Source of the DNA: Acidobacteriota bacterium
GTDB lineage: Bacteria; Acidobacteriota; Thermoanaerobaculia; Gp7-AA8
Reading direction: 5' to 3'
Assembly (NCBI GenBank): GCA_021781455.1
Contig: JAJXWV010000044.1
Span: 1-51,544 of the forward strand
Length of the DNA: 51,544 nt
How positions within the stretch are numbered: position 1 is the stretch's first letter; each line of letters opens with the position of its first letter. A model generated the notes under the pieces. It made no database searches. It saw only the letters and a program-made list of their open reading frames with translations, and was not told the origin of the DNA. Positions 31,816 to 38,853 of the stretch are shown piece by piece. A program made the translations under genes and the position numbers.

Positions 31816-32268
31816 TCTGGCACCCCTCCAGGGTGCAACGCTGTGATGGGGTCTGTTGACCGGCGGTCGGCGGGCCGACCGCCGGCTACCCTCTGGCACC
31901 GCTCCGCGGTGCCGGCCGCACAAAATCCATCTATCGAACCGGATCGAGGCATTGACATCGAACGCCGCCCGACGCCGGAGGCGTCATAGACGGTAGCCGG
32001 CAGTCGCTCCGCGGTGTTCTGCAAAATCCATCTATCGAACCGGATCGAGGCATTGACATCGAACGCCGCCCGACGCCGGAGGCGTCATAGACGGTAGCCG
32101 GCAGTCGCTCCGCGGTGTCCTGCAAAATCCATCTATCGAACCGGATCGAGGCATTGACATCGAACGCCGCCCGACGCCGGAGGCGTCATAGACGGTAGCC
32201 GGCAGTCGCCGCCAGGCGACTGCCGGTAAGAAATCCCGCCACAGCGTTGCACCCCGGAGGGGTGCCAG
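31816..32268. repeat. Right composite repeat block with three tandem 101-bp units
   Basis: This is the same composite as the left block, but the internal unit starting CAAAATCCATCTATCGAACC is tandemly repeated at 31921, 32022 and 32123 with an exact period of 101 bp. The block ends with CAGCGTTGCACCCCGGAGG. The near-identity of the three units implies recent amplification. Confidence 0.93.
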
Positions 32269-32289
32269 CACGGAATGCCCCAGGATCCC

Positions 32290-32329
32290 TTGACGCCGCC
32301 GCACTACTGTACTAGATTGATAATACAGT
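32290..32329 (+). promoter_or_regulatory. Promoter and palindromic operator of the gntR-ABC operon
   Basis: TTGACG (32290-32295) is 17 nt from TAGATT (32313-32318). The palindrome ACTGTA-N12-TACAGT spans 32306-32329 and extends inward (CTA...TAA) with one mismatch. It covers the -10 and reaches the GTG start codon at 32328. YtrA-type GntR proteins repress their own ABC operons from such sites. The transcription start would fall close to the GTG, so the mRNA is probably leaderless. Confidence 0.65.
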
Positions 32330-32723
32330 GTTCGACATCAACCCCTCCGCTGCTTCGCCCATCTGGCTGCAGATCGAGGAAGGTATCCGCCGCATGATCT
32401 CGCTCGGTGCCCTCAAGCCGGCCGATCCTGTTCCCTCGGTCCGCGACCTGGCCCGCACGCTGCGCGTCAACCCCAACACCGTGGCCCGCGTCTACCAGCG
32501 CCTGACCGAGGCCGGCGTGCTTGTGGTCAGGCGAGGCGAGGGGACGTACGTCGCGGACGTGCCGCAGCAGCCGAAGAAATCGGAGAAGCACGAGAAGCTC
32601 CGCGACGGAGCCACCGCGTACGCAGGAACGGCGCTGGCGGTCGGGGCGGGCGTCGACGAAGCGGCCGCGGAGCTGGAGCGCAGTTACGACCGGCTCTCGC
32701 GCGAGCTGAGGAGAAAAGCATGA
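32328..32723 (+). CDS. GntR-family (YtrA subfamily) regulator
   Basis: The 131-residue protein has the GntR winged helix (SPIWLQIEEGIRRMISLGALKPADPVPSVRDLARTLRVNPNTVARVYQRL, about 10-75). Only a short helical tail of about 50 residues follows, as in the YtrA subfamily. These regulators lack a ligand domain and control adjacent ABC transporters. Translation starts at GTG inside its own predicted operator. The stop overlaps the ATPase gene ATG by 4 nt. Confidence 0.93.
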   Translation: MFDINPSAASPIWLQIEEGIRRMISLGALKPADPVPSVRDLARTLRVNPNTVARVYQRLTEAGVLVVRRGEGTYVADVPQQPKKSEKHEKLRDGATAYAGTALAVGAGVDEAAAELERSYDRLSRELRRKA

Positions 32724-33619
32724 GCGATCAGAGCGTGGCCGCCGTGACCGTCGACCGCGTGTCGGTTTCGTACGGGAAGCGGCTGGCCGTGGATGACGTG
32801 ACCTTCGCCGTTCCGGGCGGCTGCGTTTACGCCCTTCTCGGCCGCAACGGCGCCGGCAAGTCGTCGCTGGTGCGCTGCATTCTCGGCCAGCAGAAACCGC
32901 AGCGCGGAGCGATCGAGATCTTCGGGGAGGACGCCTGGCGCCATCGCGCGTCCCTGATGGAGCGGGTCGGCATCGTGGCCGAGGAGGCGGACGCGCCGCC
33001 GGAGATGCGCGTCGGCGCGATCGGCCGTTTCTGCTCGCGGCTTTACGCCCGATGGGATGCGAAGGCCTTCGAGGATCGCATCGCCCGTTTCGCGATTCCT
33101 TTGGGTGCACGCTTTGGCGACCTTTCCAAAGGGCAGAAGAAACAGGTCGCGCTGGCGCTGGCCCTCGCGTCCGCGCCCGATCTCGTGATCCTCGACGATC
33201 CCACGCTCGGCCTCGACGTGGTCGCGCGCAAGTCGCTGTTCGAGGAAGTGATTTCCGAACTGGCGGATCGCGGCATCACGATCCTGATCACGACGCACGA
33301 CCTGGCCGGAGTGGAGACGATCGCCGACCGCGTGGGCATCCTCGTCGACGGAAAGCTCGTGCTCGACGAGGAGCTCGAGACCGTCAAGGCGCGCTTTCGC
33401 CGCGCCCGCACCGCCGCGCGCGCGGTCGCGCTCACGAATGCGAACGTGGCCACCGCGGCTGTGCGCGCCTGGGGCAGCGGCACCGAAGCTGTGGTGACGA
33501 ATTACGACGAGGCGGCCTTCGAGAGATTCCGCACTGGCGGTGAATCCGTCGAGATCTCGCCGATGTCGCTCGAGGACATCTTCGTGTCGGTAGTCGGCGA
33601 GGAAGGAGCGCGGCAATGA
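32720..33619 (+). CDS. ABC transporter ATP-binding protein
   Basis: The 299-residue ATPase has Walker A GRNGAGKS (41-48), a signature LSKGQKKQV in place of LSGGQ, Walker B LVILDDPTLGLD and the H-loop TTHD. It has a C-terminal tail of about 80 residues after the ABC core. The Walker B motif ends DD rather than the usual DE. The second acidic residue is normally the catalytic Glu, so hydrolysis may be slow or use another base. It pairs with the permease that overlaps it by 4 nt. Confidence 0.92.
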   Translation: MSDQSVAAVTVDRVSVSYGKRLAVDDVTFAVPGGCVYALLGRNGAGKSSLVRCILGQQKPQRGAIEIFGEDAWRHRASLMERVGIVAEEADAPPEMRVGAIGRFCSRLYARWDAKAFEDRIARFAIPLGARFGDLSKGQKKQVALALALASAPDLVILDDPTLGLDVVARKSLFEEVISELADRGITILITTHDLAGVETIADRVGILVDGKLVLDEELETVKARFRRARTAARAVALTNANVATAAVRAWGSGTEAVVTNYDEAAFERFRTGGESVEISPMSLEDIFVSVVGEEGARQ

Positions 33620-35592
33620 GCAAGGTGCTGGCAATCGCAGCGCGGGAGATCCGTGAGCGCTCGTTCGTCTTCCTCGCCGCGGCGGCGCTCGCCGCCGCAC
33701 CATTCCTGGCGCTGCTTATGCCGAGCGGCCGCTTCGCCGATCGGCTGAGCGCGACCACGATCCTCGGCGTCACTCTGGCCACGGCGTTCGTCATCGGCCT
33801 CGGGATCCTGCTCGGCGTGTCGCTGATCGGGCGCGAAACTCGCGAGAAGCGCTTGTCGTTCTACTTCGCGCGCCCGGTGTCGGCATCAGCCATCTGGTTT
33901 GGAAAACTCGTCGCCGCACTCGCGCTGTTAGCCGGCTCGGCCGTGATCGTGTTCACCCCACCAGCGTTCCTGCTGCCGTCCGGATGGCGCCCCACCTCGT
34001 TCGGTTACCCGTTGCGCGAGTGGTATCTGTCTCTCTGGAGCCAGATCGCGGCCGCGATCATCCTCGGTGCCGCGCTCGTGCTGATCGTGCACGCCGTGGC
34101 GACGATGCTCCGCGCGCCGTCGCTGCTGCTTGTGGTTGACTTCATCGCCGCCACCGTTTTTCTGGCTGCTTTATGGTCAGCGCTCCTGCCGATCTTCTTT
34201 CACAGCCCGGGCTTTGAAACGACGACTGCCATTGTCGGAATGATCGGCGGCGCGATCTGCGCCGCACTCGTGTTCGGAGGGGCGTGGCAGCTGGCGCGCG
34301 CCCGGATCGATCCCAAGCGCAGCCATCGGGAACTGTCGATTGCCCTGTGGTGCGCTCTGGCCGTTGTTGCTGCCGGGACCGCGGCGGGAGCGCGCTGGCT
34401 GACCTCCGCAACGCCGGGAGATCTCACCACCGTCTACTACTCCGAAGCGAGGGACGGATCCGTTGTCGTGCAAGGGCGCGCCCGGCATCGATTCGATCTC
34501 GCGTGGTCGTTCCTTTTCAACACCGCCACCGGCGCATGGACGCCGGCACCGCAGGGCTGGCTCAATTCCACGGGGACGGTCGCGATCTGGCTGAAGCCGC
34601 TGCAGCCGATTGAATCGCTGCTCGTGTTGTTCGGTCGGCGTGACAGCGGCGACATCGACCTGCAGGTGGCGCGGCTCCAGGGCGACCAGTGGGAGGTGCG
34701 GGACAGCGGGATCACCATGCAAATTCATCGCGGTGAACCGTGGGCGATCAAGCTCTCGCCCTCTGGCGATCGCGTCGCGATCCTCAGCGACGAGACGGTC
34801 ACGGTGTTCAGTCTCGGCAGCGGCCGCAGCATCGGATCGGCACACATCCCGGTGAAGGGGTGGATCCGGATGAAGTTCATCGGTGCGGACTCGCTGATCG
34901 TCACCGCCGTTCCATTCGGTCGTTCATTGCTCGCAACGCGAACGCCTCCGGAAGCGGGTCACCTGGTCGCTTATCGCTTTGACCCGGGCCAGCGAACCGT
35001 TCGGCAACTGCTCGACGTGCCGGTCGCAGCCGATGTCAGCGGTCGCATGAGCGTCAGCAACGACGGGCGGACCGTCGCGTTTCGACAGTTCGCCTCGTCG
35101 CCGCTCGCAACTCCAAAGCTCCGGCTCTTCGATGTCGCCACCGGCACGGAGAAAGCGTCGATCGCTCCGCTGGGCAACAAAGCATTCGCTACCTCGATGC
35201 TGAGCGACGGGACGATTGCCACAACGCAGTTGCGTCAAGGTCAGGGCATCGCCGCGTTCTATTCGCCGGATGGAGCGTTGTTGCGCGCGGTTGAGCTTGG
35301 CCGGACTGCATCGTTGCGGCAAGAGGGAGAACTTCCCGATGGACGGCTTCTGCTCTCGGTGGCTCCGGTCGCCTTCACGTCGGACAGGAAAACGCGCAGC
35401 TGGAGTGCCATTGCCGTCGATCCGAAATCAGGCGCGGTGACGCGGCTGGGTGACAGTCTGCGGCTGGTCGCGCGCGACGACTGGTACGGCGACACTCAGC
35501 CGCACGCGATCTACGTCGCCTACGACAGCAGCGGCCTCGTCGCCTGGAATGCGCTGACCGGCCAGCGCCGTCTGCTCGTGGCGAAGCGTTAG
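33616..35592 (+). CDS. ABC-2-type permease fused to a beta-propeller-like domain
   Basis: Residues 1-265 form about six membrane helices of an ABC-2 permease, including the basic REIRERSF start and RETREKRLSFYFARPVSASAIWFGK loop. The last 390 residues are soluble. They contain repeated strands of the form 'SPSGDRVAILSDETVTVFSL', 'SNDGRTVAFRQF...LRLFDVATG' and 'SPDGALLRAVEL', like WD40/TolB-type propeller blades. That domain is expected outside the cytoplasm. The fusion is unusual for ABC-2 permeases; the substrate is unknown. It is the last gene of the gntR operon. Confidence 0.85.
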   Translation: MSKVLAIAAREIRERSFVFLAAAALAAAPFLALLMPSGRFADRLSATTILGVTLATAFVIGLGILLGVSLIGRETREKRLSFYFARPVSASAIWFGKLVAALALLAGSAVIVFTPPAFLLPSGWRPTSFGYPLREWYLSLWSQIAAAIILGAALVLIVHAVATMLRAPSLLLVVDFIAATVFLAALWSALLPIFFHSPGFETTTAIVGMIGGAICAALVFGGAWQLARARIDPKRSHRELSIALWCALAVVAAGTAAGARWLTSATPGDLTTVYYSEARDGSVVVQGRARHRFDLAWSFLFNTATGAWTPAPQGWLNSTGTVAIWLKPLQPIESLLVLFGRRDSGDIDLQVARLQGDQWEVRDSGITMQIHRGEPWAIKLSPSGDRVAILSDETVTVFSLGSGRSIGSAHIPVKGWIRMKFIGADSLIVTAVPFGRSLLATRTPPEAGHLVAYRFDPGQRTVRQLLDVPVAADVSGRMSVSNDGRTVAFRQFASSPLATPKLRLFDVATGTEKASIAPLGNKAFATSMLSDGTIATTQLRQGQGIAAFYSPDGALLRAVELGRTASLRQEGELPDGRLLLSVAPVAFTSDRKTRSWSAIAVDPKSGAVTRLGDSLRLVARDDWYGDTQPHAIYVAYDSSGLVAWNALTGQRRLLVAKR

Positions 35593-35608
35593 GCTCGTGG
35601 CCGCGGCC

Positions 35609-35757
35609 GGTGTGGGGCAGGCTTTCCAGCCTGCCCTCCCTGGCGTGCTGGAAAGCCTGCTCCACCCGAGCGGAAGCGTGGTAAGAGACTCTTCGCCGCG
35701 CTCCACCGCTCCCGCCCGCCCACCGCCCCCGCGGTTGCGCCGGCTCAGAGTGACGGG
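35609..35757. repeat. Repeat block between convergent genes
   Basis: A GGCAGGCTTTCCAGCCTGCC hairpin with a GCTGGAAAGCCTGC half, followed by the right arm of the GAGACTCTTCGCCGC palindrome family (35685-35757). It lies between the convergent ABC permease and pheS genes. No T-rich terminator is visible. Confidence 0.85.
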
Positions 35758-35772
35758 GAATCGACCTCGTCT

Positions 35773-36825
35773 TCAGAACTGCTCGAGCACCCGCAAATCG
35801 TTCTCGAAGATCGTGCGGATGTTCGGGATGTCGTACTTGAGCATGGCCACGCGGTCCAGGCCCATGCCGAACGCAAAGCCGCTCCACTCCTCGGGATCGA
35901 TGCCGCAGTTGCGCAGCACCTGCGGGTGGATCATGCCGCAGCCGAGGATCTCCATCCAGCCGGTCTGGGAGCAGGTGCCGCAGCCGGCGCCACGACAGAA
36001 GATGCACGACATGTCCACTTCGGCCGAGGGCTCAGTGAAGGGGAAGAAGCTCGGGCGCATGCGCATCTTCGAGTCGGGGCCGAAGAGCCGCCGGATCATG
36101 AACTCGAGGGTCGCGCGGAGGTGTCCGATGTGGATGCCGCGGTCGACGACGAAGCCCTCGGCCTGGTGGAACATCGGCGAGCGGCGCATGGTGATCTCGT
36201 CGCGGCGGTAGACGCGGCCGCAGGAGAGCACCTTCACCGGCGGCTTCCACTTCTCCATCGATCGGATCTGGACGTTGGACGTATGCGTGCGCAGAAGGAG
36301 CGGCGCGCCGGGGAGGTGGCCGCCCTTCTCGACGACGTCGACGAAGAAGGTGTCCTGCGTGTCGCGTGCCGGATGATCGGGGGTGAAGTTCAGGGCCTCG
36401 AAGTTGTACCAGTCGGTCTCGATCTCGGGGCCGGGGTCGATGGTGTAGGTCATCTCGCGAAAGAGCTGTTCGACTTCCTGGCGCACGAGCGTGACCGGGT
36501 GGAGGTGACCTAACCGGGGCTTCCGGGCCGGCAGCGTGACATCGAGCGTTTCCCGCGCTTCCTTGCGCCCGGCTTCCTCGGCGGCAATGCGCTCGGTCTT
36601 TTCCTTGAGCTCCGACTCGATGCGGTCGCGCAGCTTGTTGAGCGCGTCCCCGACGTCCTTCTTCTGCTCCTTCGGGACTTCCTTCAGGCGCGAGAAGAGC
36701 GCGGGAATGAGGCCGCCCTTGCGGCCGAAGTAGCGGACCCGCAGCTCGTCGAGCGCAGTGGCGCTGTTCGCCGCGGCCAGGGCGGCGTCGAATTCGGAGG
36801 AGAGGGCGGTGATGTCGTTCTGCAT
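35773..36825 (-). CDS. pheS: Phenylalanyl-tRNA synthetase alpha subunit
   Basis: The 350-residue catalytic subunit charges tRNA-Phe. It has the N-terminal coiled coil (1-90) and the class II core: GHLHPVTLVRQEVEQLF, FTPDHPARDTQDTFF (motif 1/2 region), RTHTSNVQIR, GRVYRRDEITMRRSPMFHQAEG and the motif 3 GFAFGMGLDRVAMLKY. A CxxC...CxxC loop (CIFCRGAGCGTC) occurs in many PheS proteins. The partner pheT is normally the next gene but is absent here; a convergent ABC permease gene follows. A terminator separates pheS from rplT upstream. Confidence 0.97.
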   Translation of the reverse strand: MQNDITALSSEFDAALAAANSATALDELRVRYFGRKGGLIPALFSRLKEVPKEQKKDVGDALNKLRDRIESELKEKTERIAAEEAGRKEARETLDVTLPARKPRLGHLHPVTLVRQEVEQLFREMTYTIDPGPEIETDWYNFEALNFTPDHPARDTQDTFFVDVVEKGGHLPGAPLLLRTHTSNVQIRSMEKWKPPVKVLSCGRVYRRDEITMRRSPMFHQAEGFVVDRGIHIGHLRATLEFMIRRLFGPDSKMRMRPSFFPFTEPSAEVDMSCIFCRGAGCGTCSQTGWMEILGCGMIHPQVLRNCGIDPEEWSGFAFGMGLDRVAMLKYDIPNIRTIFENDLRVLEQF

Positions 36826-36886
36826 GTGGGCTTCGGCAACTTCAGGATTGAAACCTCAACATTTTCGCGTTCTGCGTCGCACAAAA

Positions 36887-36917
36887 GAAAACGCGGGCCA
36901 TTCTAGCCCGCGTTTTC
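36887..36917 (-). terminator. Intrinsic terminator/attenuator between rplT and pheS
   Basis: A perfect 12-bp inverted repeat GAAAACGCGGGC / GCCCGCGTTTTC with a 7-nt loop is followed on the minus strand by TTTTGT. It lies 23 nt after the rplT stop and 62 nt before the pheS ATG. It probably ends the infC-rpmI-rplT transcript with partial readthrough into pheS. Confidence 0.88.
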
Positions 36918-36939
36918 GATTCGACGACTGTGAAGGATG

Positions 36940-37317
36940 TTACTTGGCTGCGGCCTTCGCTTTTTCGAGTCCGGCGCGGGCGCTGTCGACGATGGCCGCA
37001 AACGCGGCGGAATCGCGGACGGCCAGATCAGCGAGGATCTTGCGGTCGAGCGTGTTGCCGATGGCCTTCAGCCCGGCGATCAGCTGCGAGTAGGACATCC
37101 CGTGGGCGCGGGCGGCGGCGCTGATGCGCACGATCCACAGCCTGCGGTACTCGCCCTTACGGTCTTTGCGTCCGGTGAAGGAGGCGTTCAGGCCCTTCTG
37201 GACCTGCTGCATGGCGATGCGGAAACCGCGGGACTTCATCCCCCAGTAACCGCTGGCCAGCTGCATCACCTTGGCGCGGCGATTTTTTCTCTTCGGACCT
37301 CGTTTGACTCTCGGCAT
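36940..37317 (-). CDS. rplT: Large ribosomal subunit protein bL20
   Basis: The 125-residue protein has the bL20 hallmark MPRVKRGPKRKNRRAKVMQLASGYWGMKSR and the conserved RDRKGEYRRLWIVRISAAARAHGMSYSQLI core. bL20 binds 23S rRNA early in 50S assembly and in several bacteria represses its own infC-rpmI-rplT mRNA. The start at 37317 is the family start; the longer frame runs into an ACTCAG repeat. It is about 8 residues longer than usual because of an Ala/Lys-rich C-terminus. Confidence 0.98.
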   Translation of the reverse strand: MPRVKRGPKRKNRRAKVMQLASGYWGMKSRGFRIAMQQVQKGLNASFTGRKDRKGEYRRLWIVRISAAARAHGMSYSQLIAGLKAIGNTLDRKILADLAVRDSAAFAAIVDSARAGLEKAKAAAK

Positions 37318-37393
37318 GTTCTCTCCTCGTTTTCCTTCGTTGTGAGCGGCCCGGCCAGGAGGTGGATCGTCGCCTTGGCGCGCTCTGGTTTGA

Positions 37394-37462
37394 AGTGCTG
37401 AGTACTGAGTGCTGAGTACTGAGTAAAACCACTCAGTACTCAGCACTCAGTACTCAGTACTC
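37394..37462. repeat. Fourth inverted ACTCAG-type pair, inside the ribosomal protein operon
   Basis: AGTGCTGAGTACTG units (37394-37424) face ACTCAGTACTCAGC units (37431-37462) across a 6-nt loop, so the rpmI-rplT mRNA can form a hairpin of about 30 bp. It sits within the short rpmI-rplT gap, 5 nt from the rpmI stop. That is an odd place for a strong hairpin in an essential operon. Confidence 0.9.
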
Positions 37463-37466
37463 TTCT

Positions 37467-37661
37467 CTAGTACGGCAGCATCCGCTTGACGTTCTTCTTG
37501 TTGGCCTTCGAGACCTCGACCTCACCGGCCAGCGCCGCTTTGCGCGACGGCGACTTCTTGGTCAGGATGTGCCCGTGGAAGGCGTGATTCCGCTGGATCT
37601 TGCCGTTCGCGGTCTTCTTGAACCGCTTGGCGGCACCGCGATGCGTCTTCATTTTCGGCAT
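37467..37661 (-). CDS. rpmI: Large ribosomal subunit protein bL35
   Basis: The 64-residue protein is a complete bL35: [39 protein letters not shown] and the C-terminal [11 protein letters not shown]. The start at 37661 is the universal family start. It lies between infC and rplT in the classical order. A CGCGGTTGCG-type repeat separates it from infC. Confidence 0.97.
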   Translation of the reverse strand: MPKMKTHRGAAKRFKKTANGKIQRNHAFHGHILTKKSPSRKAALAGEVEVSKANKKNVKRMLPY

Positions 37662-37725
37662 AGTTCGACCTCGTAACAGCCAGCGATCCAACCGGATCGA
37701 GGGCGGGTTGATTCCCAATTGATGG

Positions 37726-37804
37726 GTTCCGCGGTTCCGCGGTTGCGCAGTTCCGCGGCGGTCATTCGACCGCGGAACCTCGTAACCGCGCAACCACGTA
37801 ACCG
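37726..37804. repeat. CGCGGTTCCGCGG repeat between infC and rpmI
   Basis: Motifs GTTCCGCGGTTCCGCGGTTG and ACCTCGTAACCGCGCAACC face each other across about 20 nt in the infC-rpmI gap. This is the same family as at 27464 and 40792. Confidence 0.8.
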
Positions 37805-37820
37805 GTGGGGCGGTGGTGAT

Positions 37821-38387
37821 TCAATGCGCCGCTTTGATCGGCGCGATGACCATGGTCATGCGGTTGCCCTGCACGTCGGGGTGCGGGCTTTCGGGAGCTC
37901 CGAACTCCTTGACCTCGGTCAACAGGCGGTCGAGCACGGCGCGGCCGAGCTCCATGTGCGTCATTTCGCGGCCCCGGAAGCGGATCGAGGCCTTGACCTT
38001 GTCGCCGTGCTGGAGGAATCGCAGGACGTGGTTCTTCTTGAAATCGAAGTCGTGTTCGTCGATGCGGGGGCGGAACTGCACCTCCTTGACGACGATGACC
38101 TTCTGCTTCTTCTTCGCTTCGCTCTGCTTCTTCTTCTGCTGGAAGACGTACTTCCCGTAATCCATGATCTTGCACACCGGCGGGTTCGCCGATGGCGAGA
38201 TCTCGACCAGGTCGAGAGTCTTGACGCGGGCCATCTCCTGCGCCTGCGCAAGCGGGACAACGCCCACCTGCTTGCCTTCATGGTCGATCAGGCGCACCTC
38301 GGGGATGCCCCGGATCATTTCATTGATGCGGGATTCCGGTTCTGCGGGTCTTCGGTCGAATCTCGAGCCTCGTCGCGGTGGGAAAAT
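37821..38387 (-). CDS. infC: Translation initiation factor IF-3 (AUU start)
   Basis: The 188-residue protein has both IF-3 domains: INEMIRGIPEVRLIDHEGKQVGVV...LDLVEISPSANPPVCKIMDYGKY (N-domain), then a Lys-rich linker and KEVQFRPRIDEHDFDFKKNHVLRFL (C-domain). IF-3 blocks non-AUG starts. The minus strand has AGGAGG (38401-38396), 8 nt, then ATT at 38387. The reading frame could extend to a GTG at 38432, but that codon has no Shine-Dalgarno and the extra residues lack homology. An AUU start is the known autoregulatory device of infC in enterobacteria. The C-terminus is normal. Confidence 0.93.
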   Translation of the reverse strand: MFPPRRGSRFDRRPAEPESRINEMIRGIPEVRLIDHEGKQVGVVPLAQAQEMARVKTLDLVEISPSANPPVCKIMDYGKYVFQQKKKQSEAKKKQKVIVVKEVQFRPRIDEHDFDFKKNHVLRFLQHGDKVKASIRFRGREMTHMELGRAVLDRLLTEVKEFGAPESPHPDVQGNRMTMVIAPIKAAH

Positions 38388-38538
38388 ACGAACTTCCTCC
38401 TTTAGTACTGGCCTTTTAGTGCTGACCTTCACATGGGCCGATGCAGCTGGTCCTCATGAAACGAGCAGCGACCAGCCAACGGTGAGCGGGATCGAATGAT
38501 TCCTGCTCGCAATTCACTGGTCGCTGCCCGCTCAAGTG
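38388..38538 (-). promoter_or_regulatory. Structured 5' leader of infC
   Basis: The RNA from the predicted start near 38538 has CGGGCAGCGACCAG (38530-38517) pairing with CTGGTCGCTGCTCG (38475-38462). This 14-bp stem includes one G-U pair possible only on this strand. It encloses an inner hairpin (GAGC-A-GGA / TCC-C-GCTC). About 75 nt later come the AGGAGG and AUU start. Position and gene order suggest a bL20-type autoregulatory leader, but the sequence does not resemble the B. subtilis L20 leader that I can recall, and a degenerate repeat is possible. Confidence 0.5.
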
Positions 38539-38544
38539 CCGGTC

Positions 38545-38573
38545 AATCTACGAATAAAGCTGTGGGATGTCAA
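38545..38573 (-). promoter_or_regulatory. infC promoter
   Basis: On the minus strand a perfect -35 TTGACA (38573-38568) is separated by exactly 17 nt from TAGATT (38550-38545), a 4-of-6 -10. The start would be near 38538, giving a leader of about 150 nt. It makes infC-rpmI-rplT transcribable independently of thrS. Confidence 0.65.
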
Positions 38574-38621
38574 CGAAGGACGTCATAGAACCGCGCCACC
38601 GTCGTCCAGAACCGGCGAAAC

Positions 38622-38852
38622 TGAGCCCCCGTCACTCTGAGCCGGCGGAACCGCGGGGATGGTGGTGGGCGGGAGCGGTGGAGCGCGGCGAAGAGTCTCT
38701 TGCCGGGACGATTGAGACTGGCATGACAGCAGTGCAATCGGGAGAATCGTCGCTGCGCGTGCCGCTCCCGCCGGTCACGGAGGGCAGGCTGGAAAGCCTG
38801 CCCCACACGGAGGGCCACGGAGGGCAGGCTGGAAAGCCTGCCCACACCAGGC
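38622..38852. repeat. Repeat block between thrS and infC
   Basis: A GTCACTCTGAGCCGGCGG...GCGAAGAGTCTC arm (38626-38700) is followed by two copies of AGGGCAGGCTGGAAAGCC (38781 and 38820). The rest of this stretch shows no gene. Confidence 0.85.
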
Positions 38853-38853
38853 G

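Larger units (their letters stand above)
31101..32268. mobile_element. RAYT-like transposase flanked by directly repeated composite palindromes
   Basis: The element consists of a left repeat block (31101-31355), a transposase gene on the minus strand (31360-31806) and a right repeat block (31816-32268). The two blocks are copies in the same orientation. Each begins with CTGGCACCCCTCC-GGGTGCAACGCTG and ends with the inverted version, so each block is itself palindromic. The layout matches REP-associated tyrosine transposase (RAYT) loci, in which a domesticated IS200-like transposase sits among the REPs it mobilises. Confidence 0.8.

Noticed and set aside
31921..32205. CRISPR or tandem gene array in the 101-bp repeats
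   Set aside because: Units are contiguous with no spacers and contain no open gene of their own.
36842..36862. pheM-like Phe leader before pheS
   Set aside because: Only six codons with a single Phe, and the terminator lies upstream of it rather than downstream, so the attenuator order is wrong.
38388..38432. GTG at 38432 as the infC start
   Set aside because: No Shine-Dalgarno, and the added residues have no IF-3 similarity. ATT at 38387 has ideal spacing from AGGAGG.
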